Shown in pieces: positions 21,747 through 32,709 of a stretch of 64,000 bases of DNA; within the stretch, counting starts at the first letter, position 1, and every line of letters begins with the position of its first letter. The DNA comes from Volvox africanus (taxonomy: Eukaryota > Chlorophyta > Chlorophyceae > Chlamydomonadales > Volvocaceae), in the NCBI GenBank assembly GCA_030268105.1, contig BSDZ01000016.1, positions 2,983,501 to 3,047,500 on the forward strand, given 5' to 3'. The notes below the pieces were generated by a model, which was not told where the DNA came from, searched no databases, and was given only the letters and a program-made list of their open reading frames with translations. Both the position numbers and the translations under genes were made by a program.

Positions 21747-22570
21747 TGTTGTACCTCTCGTTCGCGTTTGCTCATAAGTATCTGCACGTCTGGAGACTAT
21801 CGACACCGATGCGCGAGCACTTGCAAGTACAGCAAGGCAAGCGAGAGCAAACAGAGACAGCGGAAGACTTCAAGACGAAGAGAGATATAACTTACGGTCT
21901 TACAGATCGGAATGATGCAATGGACGAAATCGCCGTCAGCGCCGGAAGCAAGCAGTCATCACGCGGCGGTGATTAGCGAAGTTCAGGCTTAGCTCGGGCT
22001 AAGTAGAATATCGTATAGCAATAGTAATGTAGAACACACAAGTGTTCTCCGGTATCGAATGTCTTATCTTGCTTAGCCGTCCTCGCATCTGTTATACTCG
22101 CAGCATCGCAATGCCGTACGATTCACATCAGGAGGCCGATCCTAGATGTGACAACCCTACTGCGTCTAGGCGATGTCTACGCATAACAACGTATAAGCCT
22201 TTCCGGCATTCGCATGATGCAAGGGTCCGGATAACGATATCCGGTTGCAGGGCATGTATCGCGACGAGTGCGGCGCTCTCAACGTGTGCTTTAATGAAGT
22301 AATATTATATCAGATAATATTACTTATCGTTTCGTAGCACGAGCATAATGCGCACTTCAATGATTCGGTCATTCATGCATGCTAGGCGGATTTGCCATGG
22401 TGCGATGTCGCGATGGATAATGACAACATGCCAGATGCATATATAAATGTATGCAAATACATTTATATCATGCAGATTCCTTCATATGTAATGCGTTCAT
22501 CACAAAAGCACTTCGCCTCGTAGGATCGCGTCGACCTACGCGTCGGCGGGAAATGAACCGTAGCACAACA
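21747..22570 (-). repeat. 3' LTR of A2
   Basis: On the plus strand it starts TGTTGTACCTC and ends GTAGCACAACA. It carries the variant palindrome CCGGATATCGTTATCCGG (minus strand, near 22225-22242), where A1, A4 and A5 have CCGAATATCGTTATTCGG. Confidence 0.95.
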
Positions 22571-22629
22571 ATTATCCCCCCTCCCGTATGCAGCGTCCTC
22601 GCTGCATCATACAGCATCGACTGCAGGGG

Positions 22630-25600
22630 TCATTGGGCTTGCGTGGCACGTTTGCGGGCTTCTTCGAGCAGGGGTTTCATGTCCTGTGAGAAGTTGCATG
22701 CCGGTTCCCATGAGTTGTGCTCGTCGGTATACCCTGTCCACTTAACCAAGTACTCGTGTACTGTTCGCTTACGTCGGTGTCGGCCCACACGACGCGCGCG
22801 CTAATCTAACACCCGCTCCACATCGTAAAACTTCTGTTTACCAGCGATCCCGGTCTCGGGAACTGGTTCGATCGCTGTGGGGGCGTTAGCAGGCTCAGGG
22901 ACGGGTTCCGTACCACGATACGGACGAACAAGCGATACGTGAAACGTGGGGTGAATGGTCATATCAGCGGGCAATGCAAGCTCCACAGCCACATTCCCAA
23001 CCATGCGCATGACAGGATACGGACCAATCCAGCGGGGTAAGAGTTTTCGGGATCCGTCGGCCAAGGAACGCAAGTTCTTGGTGCTTAGCAACACGAGTTG
23101 CCCCTCCGAAAACGTCACATCCTGCTTGGATTTGTTGTAGTATTCTGTCGTTCGTTGCTGCGCCGCGTCCAAACACGACTTCGCGTCTGTGATTCGGGAC
23201 ATAAAAGACTTGGCAAAACGTTTAGCAGCAGGCACGTTCACTTCCAACTCACGCCACACAGGTAGGGATGAAATCCGTAGTTAAGAAAGAACGGACTTTT
23301 GCCTGTAGAGCGGTTAACAGCGTTGTTAAGCGCGAATTCTGCCGCAGTCAAATACGTATCCCAAACGAGAGGTGTGCGACCAGCATAATTGCGCAACATA
23401 TCACCCAACGTGCGGTTTGTGCGTTCGGTTTGACCATCAGTCTGCGGGTGGTACGCTGTGCTCAGGTTGACACGCATGCCAACTAGTTTGCAGAGCGCTT
23501 CCCAAAACTTAGACGTGAACTGTCCACCGCGGTCCGAGATCACATTTTTGGGGACACCGTGTAACCGAACCACATTATCGAAAAACAAACGTGCAGTTTG
23601 CTCAGCCGTGCAGGAGGATGTGCATGGTGCTAGGTGAACCATCTTAGTCAGACGATCGACCATTACGAACACCGCATCGTATCCCCCCTCAGTTTTGGGC
23701 AGCGCGACTACGAAGTCCATGGAAACACTTTCCCAAGGCGCATCCGGGACAGGCAACGGTTGCAACAACCCATGGCCCTTACCGGACAAAGCCTTATTGC
23801 GCTGGCACAGACTGCATGTCTGTACGAAGTTCGCCGCATCCTTAGCCAAACGAGGCCACCAAAAGGAACGTTGCACCAAGTCGATCAATCGCTTGCTACC
23901 AGGGTGTCCTGCTAACGGGTCCTCGTGGAACCACGCAAGGATGTCGTAGCGTAGCGCGTCGTCGTTCGGAACGACGATTTGCGTAGCTGCACCCTCCGTC
24001 CGTAGCCAAAGGCCATTCTGCTTGTGAAGGTTTTCTACATTAGCCGGGTCCGCGAACCAGGCGTCTGCGTTGTAGGCAACCTTCAACCGCTCCGCGAGGT
24101 CCGTCGCGATCGGTACCTCCTCGCTACGCGGCCGCACGACGGGCGCTGCCAAAATTGCAGCGTGTAGCGACGGATGTCGACTGAGAGCATCGGCAATATT
24201 CAATTTACCAGAAAAATAATCCCAGGTGCAGTTGAACCTAGCTAGATATTCCATCCACCTAGCTTGACGGCGGTTCAACGTTGGAACGCTTTGCAAAAAC
24301 GTTAGGGGCTTATGGTCAGTCTTTAAAGTAAACGGGCGTCCCTCGAGGTAACAGCGCCATTCCTTTAAAGCATGCAGCACTGCCAGAAGCTCCTGTTCCC
24401 CGGTGGTGTAGCGAATTTCCGCACCAGAAAACTTCTTACTCGTGAAGGCGATCGGTCGTCCTTCCTGTAACAATACAGCGCCGCTTCCAAATATTGAGGC
24501 ATCAGACACTACCTCAACACGAAATGGCAACGAGTAATCAGGGAATGCAAGGGTGACATCTTCGGCAACGATTCGTTTGAGCTCTTCGAATGCCCGCTGA
24601 CATTGCGACGTCCACGACTCGAGCGAAACGAAAACACCTTTGTGAGTTAAGTTAGTAAGCGGGGCCGCAATGATGGAATATTTTTCAATGAACTTTCGGA
24701 AATAATTGGTCAAGCCAAGGAACTTACGCAGCTCCGTGAGGTTCTGAGGCGCGGGCCAATCGCGAACCACGGCGACCTTCCGCGGGTCCATCTTCACACC
24801 GGTGGCCGACACAATGTGGCCCAAATATTCCACCTGAGGCTGCGCCCAAAAGCATTTGGCGCGTTTAGCAAACAATTGCTCCCGCCTCATAACGTCGAGC
24901 ACGAGCCGCAGATGCTCCAAGTGCTCCTCGCGCGTCTTAGAATAAACCAAGATGTCATCCAGGTAGCAAACAACGAACCTGTCGATAAACGGCCTAAACA
25001 TTCGGTCCATAACCGCCTGAAACGTCGCAGGGGCATTAGTCAAACCAAACGATAGGACCGTATACTCAAAGTGACCGAAGGGCATCCGAAAAGCGGTTTT
25101 CGGGATATCAGAGGCAGCGATGCGAATCTGATTGTAGCCCTGTTGTAAGTCAATTGAGGAAAAATAAGCCGAGCCCTTCAGCTTATCCAACAGGTCGTCA
25201 ACGCGTGGCAAAGGGTAGCGATTTTTCACCGTATTCGCATTTAACCCCCGGTAATCGATGCACATGCGCAAGGTCCCGTCCTTCTTACCGACAAACAAAA
25301 TCGGTGCAGAATACGGGGATTTGCTGGGGCGTATCATACCCTTCGCGAGCAAATCCGTCACCTGGCACTTCACCTCGTCCAGCTCCAATGGACTCAACCT
25401 GTACATTGGCCGGGCCGTAGGCTGCGCTCCAGGCACGAGAGGGATTGTGTGATCAACAGGACGCATAGGTGGTAGGCCAGGGATATCTTTAAAGACGTCC
25501 TCATACTGCGACAGTAGGGCCTCAACCTCAGGATCCGCAGAAATCTGCGCGGTGGTGAAACAACAGCTCACCCGCGGCCTTAAAAGCAGTCCGTGGGCAC

Positions 25601-27923
25601 CCTTCCGTAACAAACGGACGGCCTCCTTACGCCCGACTAGCTCTGGTTCGATTCGCGCGGCCATTGCGGTCACAGCGAAATTAACCATAGGCACCGCCTC
25701 AGTTTCGCCCTCCTTTGGTGTGACATGTTCGAACGACAGGAAAGGTACCTTAATCGACAGAGTACCCTTGCACATATGCAGGGTTGCGGTCTCCATGTCG
25801 ATGCGCGCGCGGTACTGTCGTAATGTCGAAGACCCCATTATGTACGGTGCAGTCTCTGCTAAGCCCTGCAGCACGTACGGCCGGGTCACAACACGCAAAG
25901 GGCCTATCGATAGGCTAAGGGTAATCCTGCCCACGATGGGATGCTTACCCCCGTCAGCAAGGGTAACCTGTGGACAATCAGACGACTCTGGGGACAACCC
26001 CAGCGCGTTCACCTCTGCGACAGAGATGAAGTCGTCGCTGGCACCGGTGTCAACAAGTGCCTTCAGAGTACGGCCATTCAAACCGATCTGAACCACAGGG
26101 ACACGGTTATCTACGAGCGACTGCCCAGCAGACAACGTCAGTGCACTTAAGGCGGGTCCGTAACCAACGGCACCCCCATCAGGAGTTTCGTACCAAACGT
26201 CAACCGAGTAGGATAGGCTTGGCCACGGAACCAGCGTACCCTCCCAATCCACACCATTAAACAAAACGGTGCCCGGCTCGAACCGGTGGACATGCCGCAT
26301 ACCCCTTAACGATGCCTCTGCCTTGCGCCGACAGAAAGCAGGGAGTAATACACATGCGGCAGTGCCTGGATATTGACGCCTACATCTCCTGTATATGGCC
26401 AACTGTTCCGACATCTCACGCAGAGACAAGGGGATGAACAAAACTACGTGGTTAGACAGATCGATAGACGACAGGGGACGGCGAGGTGTAAACAAATTAC
26501 ACAACGGGTCGAAGCAGAGAAGTCCCGTGCGTCCGTCAAGCGTGATGCGTCGCGCAATGACTTGCTCGATGTGTCCAAGTACACAAGGCAACAATGCCTT
26601 AACGGCTGGCCGTAAGGATGACCACCGACCACGCGTTAGTTCAGAAATCCCGGGTGGTGCCCCCTCCACAGGAACCTGGGCAAGCCCCTATTTCGGCTGA
26701 GGTACAAACGGCGGCATTAGAGGGCAATCTTTCGTAGAATGGCTCTCCGCACACCGTAGACAAACGTTGGCCAATTTTCGACGCTCGAATTCGGAACGAT
26801 TGCAATTCCATTTTGGCATAAATGTGTCGTCCGTACGAGTACGCTTCGCGTTGGGGTCGGAACGCTGTGCGGCTGCCGACGACGGCGCACCACCACGCTT
26901 CCTGTTCCTAGCTGGGTCCGAGCTCGGACCTGCTCCTCCTGTACCACGGACACCCGAACTAGCGCCCCCGCGCGCCTTGCGTTGCCCGTTGCTGCGTCGC
27001 GTCGCGGCAGTAGGCGTGGGGCGGGTCGCACCGAGGTCCTGGTCGAGAGCTACAGCTTCCCCAAGCGGATCCTGCACTTGCACGGCATTTGCACGAGGGG
27101 CAGACTTGACTTCTTCCTCGCCGGCAAGGAGTCGTATCTCCGCGCCCTTAGCAAAAGCGACCAACACGTCATACGACTTGATCTGCGCTCCAACCAAGTC
27201 AGTGGCGCACCATTTAGCCAAAAGTTTCGTTAGGCCTCGCCTAAACCAAAAGACACGCTCAGATTCGGTGAGGTCAGCAATGGGAGTCACAAGTGCTTCG
27301 AAGCGTGACTGGTACGCAGGTACATTTTCATCCCGACGCATGTGGTAGCTACCGGCTGCCAAAACGTTACGAGCTTCCACATCGCGTGCTTGAACCTCAG
27401 TAGCGAACCGTGCGAGCAAAGCGGCAATCATCTCGTCAAAAGTATAGCTGCCCCGGGCGTTGGTCCAATTGCGATACCAGTCCTTCGCTGCGCCCTCGAG
27501 GGTGTTACCAACGAAGAGACACCTGATACCGTCATTATCGCCACCATGAACAGCTTGGAGGTACTTTTTAGCGTCACGCACGTACGCACGAGTTGCATCG
27601 GCTATGCTATGCCCTGGTGTCTTGTCGGTCAGCGAAATGTTGAGCCTAGGAACGGGAATCGACAATCTCATCACCTCAGGGATGTCATCATGCCCTCGAG
27701 CTTGAGGTAATGGCAGAACCCTTGGTCCAGCAGTGTTGTCCATATTGGTGTTAACTGCTGAATGCGGCACAATTAAGTGAGCAGGGGTCTGAAGGAAAAG
27801 GGGCTCTTGAGTGGCTCGCGCGCCAACAGTCTCAAGACCTCTATCCGGTGCTCTAGCAGCTACAACGAAATCGGGTTGGCTAGCTAGGCTAGTGTGCGGC
27901 GTATCGTCGTGTTCCGCGGACAT
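22630..27923 (-). pseudogene. gag-pol: Gag-Pol polyprotein of A2 with three lesions
   Basis: Gag runs from ATG 27923 to a TAG at 26688 (TTG Leu in A1), with knuckle CLRCAESHSTKDC. The same frame continues from 26687 through the methyltransferase-like domain (FDPLCN and FIPLSLREM; no NPPY), protease ([11 protein letters not shown]), RT with [10 protein letters not shown], RNase H ([15 protein letters not shown]) and integrase (RFHEDP equivalent [25 protein letters not shown]). A small deletion near 23250 shifts the frame, which resumes as [16 protein letters not shown] at about 22801 (TAT Tyr elsewhere) precedes an otherwise intact chromodomain ending at 22630. Correcting for these, the layout equals that of A1. 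Confidence 0.9.
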
Positions 27924-28322
27924 GGAGCACGAAACGATACCCTAGCTTTGCGTAATAGAAGCCGACTTCTATCGCAAAGGCAAGAGTACAAAACAATTCG
28001 GTGAGCCTACCGACAGTACTCTTGAGAAGATTCAGTAAACTCAGCAAGTACTTGCCCAGCTGAGTCCTGATCTCCGTAGTTTGGGCGATGAGAGTCGCCA
28101 ACTGGTCCGGACGAACGCCGGTCTCAGTCGCCGCGGCAAGCAATGCCGGTGCACTGAGATTACCTGCGACTCAGAGCGTACACTTACACAACAAGTGCAG
28201 CAATCTAAGCAAAAGCAATTAAACAATTACAAACCGGAAGCGGCGGCGTCCAAAACGGCGCGGCCTAAGTCTTCGGCAAAAGTATCTAGCGGTCCTCGTG
28301 GTTCGTCGCTGGAACTCGCCAT
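27889..28322 (-). CDS. Leader ORF of A2, probably spliced (120 aa)
   Basis: Exon 1 is 28322-28235: ATG, then a peptide with PLDTFAEDLGRAVLD. The 71-nt intron 28234-28164 begins GTTTGT and ends GCAG. Exon 2 is 28163-27889. Without splicing, exon 1 meets a stop two codons into the intron. With splicing, the frame runs on (SGNLSAPALLAAAT) to a TAG 35 nt inside gag, in a frame offset from gag by one base. The C-terminal third is hydrophobic and aromatic (CTLAFAIEVGFYYAKLGY), possibly a membrane segment. Exon 1 is conserved in A1, A2 and A3 and exon 2 in A1, A2 and A4; a diverged copy lies in E. I recognise no family for it. The alternative is a conserved RNA element that happens to be open. Confidence 0.5.
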
Positions 28323-28389
28323 GGAAAGAACCTACTTCCGATTAGACAGAGAGAGACAGTTAGGCAACGAACCTGTCTCGATACCAAAT

Positions 28390-29213
28390 TGTTGTACCTC
28401 TCGTTCGCGTTTGCTCATAAGTATCTGCACGTCTGGAGACTATCGACACCGATGCGCGAGCACTTGCAAGTACAGCAAGGCAAGCGAGAGCAAACAGAGA
28501 CAGCGGAAGACTTCAAGACGAAGAGAGATATAACTTACGGTCTTACAGATCGGAATGATGCAATGGACGAAATCGCCGTCAGCGCCGGAAGCAAGCAATC
28601 ATCATGCGGCGGTGATTAGCGAAGTTCAGGCTTAGCTCGGGCTAAGTAGAATATCGTATAGCAATAGTAATGTAGAACACACAAGTGTTCTCCGGTATCG
28701 AATGTCTTATCTTGCTTAGCCGTCCTCGCATCTGTTATACTCGCAGCATCGCAATGCCGTACGATTCACATCAGGAGGCCGATCCTAGATGTGACAACCC
28801 TACTGCGTCTAGGCGATGTCTACGCATAACAACGTATAAGCCTTTCCGGCATTCGCATGATGCAAGGGTCCGGATAACGATATCCGGTTGCAGGGCATGT
28901 ATCGCGACGAGTGCGGCGCTCTCAACGTGTGCTTAAATGAAGTAATATTATATCAGATAATATTACTTATCGTTTCGTAGCACGAGCATAATGCGCACTT
29001 CAATGATTCGGTCATTCATGCATGCTAGGCGGATTTGCCATGATGTGATGTCGCGATGGATAATGACAACATGCCAGATGCATATATAAATGTATGCGAA
29101 TACATTTATATCATGCAGATTCATTCATGTGTAATGCGTTCATCACAAAAGCACTTCGCCTCGTAGGATCGCGTCGACCTACGCGTCGGCGGAAAATGAA
29201 CCGTAGCACAACA
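28390..29213 (-). repeat. 5' LTR of A2
   Basis: It is 824 bp, matches the 3' copy base for base over most of its length, and ends beside the right CGTAG duplication. The primer site lies immediately to its left on the plus strand. Confidence 0.95.
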
Positions 29214-29612
29214 CGTAGGTCGATGGGATGCTACGAGGCGAAGTGCTATTTTGATGAAGGCATGAATGACTTATGCATATGAATGAACTTGCATGACATA
29301 AATGTATTTGCATACATTTATATACGTTTTGGCATGTTACCATTATACTTCGCGACATCGCATCATGGCTGATCCGCCTAGCATGCATGAAATCCTGAAC
29401 GATGGAGAAGTGCATTATGCTCGTGCTATGGAACGATAAGTAATATTATTTGATATAATATTACTTCATTACAGCAAACGTTGAGAGCGCCGCACTCATC
29501 GCGATACATGCCTTGCAACCAAATATCGTTATTCGGACCCTTGCATCATGCAAATGCCGGAAAGGCTTATCGGTTGTTATACATAGACATTGCCTATACG
29601 CAGTAGGGTTGT
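29214..29612 (+). repeat. Middle piece of the A0 3' LTR
   Basis: It continues the LTR started at 21712 and includes the second CGTAG copy (29214-29218) and the first GTTGT copy (29608-29612). It carries the AT palindrome of family A near 29440-29465. It is more diverged from the other LTRs than they are from each other, as expected of the oldest copy. Confidence 0.9.
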
Positions 29613-30436
29613 TGTTGTGCTACGGTTAGTTTCCCGCCGATGCGTAGGTCGATGTGATCCTACAAGGCGAAGTGCTATTGTGATGAACACATTGCATATG
29701 AATGAATCTGCATGATATAAATGTATTCGTGTACATTTATATATGCATTTGGCATGTTGTCATTATCCATCGCGACATCGCATCATGGCAAATCCGCCTA
29801 GCATGCATGAAAGCCCGAAGCATGGAAGTGCGCATTATGCTTGTGCTACGAAACGATAAGTAATATTATCTGATATAATATTACTTCATTAAAGCACACG
29901 TTGAGAGCGCTGCACTCGTCGCGATGCATGCCCTGCAACCGGATATCGTTATCCGGACCCTTGCATCATGCGAATGCCGGAAAGGCTTATACGTTGTTAT
30001 ACATGGACATCGCCTATACGCAGTAGGGTTGTCACATCCAGGATCGGCCTCCTGATGTGAATCGTACGACATTGCGATGCTGCGAGTATAACAGATGCGA
30101 GGACGGCTAAGCAAGATAAGACATTCGATACCGGAGAACACTCGTGTGTTCTATATTATTATTGATATACGCTATTCTACTTAGCCCGAGCTAAGCCTGA
30201 ACTTCGCTAATCACCGCCGCGTGATGATTGCTTGCTTCCGGCGCTGACGGCGATTTCGTCCATTGCATCATTCCGATCTGTAAGACTGTAAGTTATATCT
30301 CTCTTCGTCTTGAAGTCTTCCGCTGTCTCTGTTTGCTCTCGCTTGCCTTGCTGTACTTGCAAGTGCTCGCGCATCGGTGTCGAAAGTCTCCAGACATGCA
30401 GATACTTATGAGCAAACGCGAACGAGAGGTACAACA
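29613..30436 (+). repeat. Solo family A LTR with target duplication GTTGT
   Basis: 824 bp, TGTTGTGCTACGG to GGTACAACA, flanked by GTTGT at 29608-29612 and 30437-30441 within the older A0 LTR. It belongs to the same subfamily as the A2 LTRs (CCGGATATCGTTATCCGG palindrome). Confidence 0.95.
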
Positions 30437-31844
30437 GTTGTCACACTTAGGATCGGCCTCCTAGTGTGAGTTGTACGGCGTCACGATGCTGCGAGTATAA
30501 CAGATGCGAGGACGGCTAATGAAGACAAGATCTTTTGATACCGGAGAATGTTGTGCTACGGTTCGTTTCCCGCCGATGCGTAGGTCAATGCGACCCTACA
30601 AGGTGAAGTGTTATCTTGATGAACGCATGAATGATTATTGCATATAAATGAACCTGCATGATATAGATGTATTCGCATACATTTATATATGCATTTGGCA
30701 TGATATCATTATCCATCGCGACATCACATCATGGCAAATCCGCCTAGCATGCATGAATTACCGAATCATTGAAGTGCGCATTATGCTCGTGCTACGAAAC
30801 GATAAGTAATATTATTTGATATAATATTTCTTCATTACAGCACACGTTGAGAGCGCCGCACTTGTCGCGATGCATGCCCTGCAACTGAATATCGTTATCC
30901 GGACCCTTGCATCATGCGAATGCCGGAAAGGCTTATACGTTGTTATACATGGACATCGCCTATACGCAGTAGGGTTGTAAGATAAGACATTCAATACCGG
31001 AGAACACTCGTGTGTTCTATATTATTATTGATATACGCTATTCTACTTAGCCCGAGCTAAGCCTGAACTTCGCTAATCACCGCCGCGTGATGATTGCTTG
31101 CTTCCGGCGCTGACGGCGATTTCGTCCATTTCATCATTTCGATCTGTAAGACTGTAAGTTATATCTCTTCTTGTCTTGAAGTCTTCCGCTGTCTCTGTTT
31201 GCTCTCGCTTGCCTTGCTGTACTTGCAAGTGCTCGCGCATCGGTGTCGAAAGTCTCCAGACATGCAGATACTTATGAGCAAACGCGAACGAGAGGTACAA
31301 CAGTTGTCACACTTAGGATCGGCCTCCTAGTGTGAGTTGTACGGCGTCACGATGCTGCGAGTATAACAGATGCGAGGACGGCTAATGAAGACAAGATCTT
31401 TTGATACCGGAGAATGTTGTGCTACGGTTCGTTTCCCGCCGATGCGTAGGTCAATGCGACCCTACAAGGTGAAGTGTTATCTTGATGAACGCATGAATGA
31501 TTATTGCATATAAATGAACCTGCATGATATAGATGTATTCGCATACATTTATATATGCATTTGGCATGATATCATTATCCATCGCGACATCACATCATGG
31601 CAAATCCGCCTAGCATGCATGAATTACCGAATCATTGAAGTGCGCATTATGCTCGTGCTACGAAACGATAAGTAATATTATTTGATATAATATTACTTCA
31701 TTACAGCACACGTTGAGAGCGCCGCACTTGTCGCGATGCATGCCCTGCAACTGAATATCGTTATTCGGACCCTTGCATCATGCGAATGCCGGAAAGGCTT
31801 ATACGTTGTTATACATGGACATCGCCTATACGCAGTAGGGTTGT
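30113..31844 (+). repeat. 866-bp tandem duplication across nested LTR boundaries
   Basis: 30113-30978 is repeated as 30979-31844. Each unit holds the last 324 bp of the solo LTR, 112 bp of the A0 LTR and the first 430 bp of the A1 5' LTR. The junction at 30978/30979 joins GTAGGGTTGT to AAGATAAGAC, two points that are not adjacent in any intact LTR. The two units differ at only a few bases, so the duplication is recent compared with the insertions it spans. Confidence 0.9.
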
Positions 31845-32248
31845 CACACTTAGGATCGGCCTCCTAGTGTGAATCGTACGACATTGCGATGCTGCGAGTA
31901 TAACAGATGCGAGGATGGCTAAGCAAGATAAGATATTCAACACCGGAAGAACACTCGTGTGTTCTTTATTATTATTGCTATACACTATCCTACTTAGCCC
32001 GAGCTAAGCCTAAACTTCGCTATCACCGCCGTGTGATGATTGCTTGCTTCCGGCGCTGACGGCGATTACGTCCATTGCACCGCACCGATCTGTAAGACTG
32101 TAAGTTATATCTCTTCTTGTCTTGAAGTCTTCCGCTGTCTCTGTTTGCTCTCGCTTGCCTTGTTGTACTTGCAAGTGCTCACGCATCGGTGTCGAAAGCC
32201 TTCAGACGTGCAGATACTTATGAGCAAACACGAAGGAGAGGTACAACA
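31415..32248 (+). repeat. 5' LTR of A1
   Basis: 834 bp from TGTTGTGCTACGG to GGTACAACA. Its first 430 bp are also present at 30549-30978 through the tandem duplication. A CTGTAAGTTATATC motif near 32097 contains TGTAA and could mark the RNA 3' end. Confidence 0.9.
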
Positions 32249-32251
32249 AAT

Positions 32252-32270
32252 TGGTATCGAGACAGGTTCG
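32252..32270 (+). other. Primer-binding site of A1
   Basis: TGGTATCGAGACAGGTTCG lies three bases after the LTR. The complementary strand ends in TACCA and resembles the 3' end of eukaryotic initiator Met tRNA. The exact tRNA is unknown because no tRNA gene is in the window. Family B elements G, B3 and B4 have TGGTAGCGAG instead. Confidence 0.6.
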
Positions 32271-32315
32271 TTGCCTAACTGTCTCTCCTTGTCTAATCGG
32301 AAGTAGGCTCTTTCT

Positions 32316-32626
32316 ATGGCGAGTTCCAGCGACGAACCACGAGGACCACTAGATACTTTTGCCGAAGACCTAGGCCGCGCCGTTTTGGATGCCGCCGCTT
32401 CCGGTTTGTAATTGTTTAATTGCTTTTGCTTAGATTGCTGCACTTGTTGTGTAAGTGTACGCTCTGAGTCGCAGGTAATCTCAGTGCACCGGCATTGCTT
32501 GCCGCGGCGACTGAGACCGGCGTTCGTCCAGACCAGTTGGCGACTCTCATCGCCCAAACTACGGAGATCAGAACTCAGCTGGGCAAGTACTTGCTGAGTT
32601 TACTGAATCTTCTGTACTGTCGGTAG
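32316..32626 (+). pseudogene. Leader ORF of A1, truncated by a small deletion
   Basis: Exon 1 is 32316-32403, intron 32404-32474 (GTTTGT...GCAG), and exon 2 starts at 32475. Relative to A2 and A4, five bases are missing after the LLSLLNLL codons, so the frame ends at TAG 32624-32626 instead of overlapping gag. Exon 1 encodes the same peptide as in A2. The gag-pol frame of this copy is intact, so the leader ORF may be dispensable in cis, or this copy may be defective. Confidence 0.5.
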
Positions 32627-32709
32627 GCTCACCGAATCGCTTTGTACTCTTGCCTTTGCGATAGAAGTTGGCTTCTATTACGCAAACCTAGGGTATCACT
32701 TCGTGCTCC

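Larger units (their letters stand above)
21747..29213 (-). mobile_element. Element A2 (family A), near full length, target duplication CGTAG
   Basis: The two 824-bp LTRs (21747-22570 as 3', 28390-29213 as 5') differ at about ten positions by eye, so this is a rather young insertion. CGTAG flanks both ends (21742-21746 and 29214-29218). On the minus strand: primer site TGGTATCGAGACAGG (near 28384), leader with the leader ORF (28322-27889), gag-pol (27923-22630), and a polypurine tract beside the 3' LTR. Three coding lesions are visible: a TAG between gag and the methyltransferase-like domain, a frameshift near 23250, and a TAG just before the chromodomain. Confidence 0.95.

Noticed and set aside
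28081..28533. Antisense ORF of up to 150 codons across family A LTR and leader, open in several copies (also 4230-4568 and 32557-32105)
   Set aside because: It is conserved only because the LTRs are copies of each other. It lacks domain features, and its frame differs between copies through indels.
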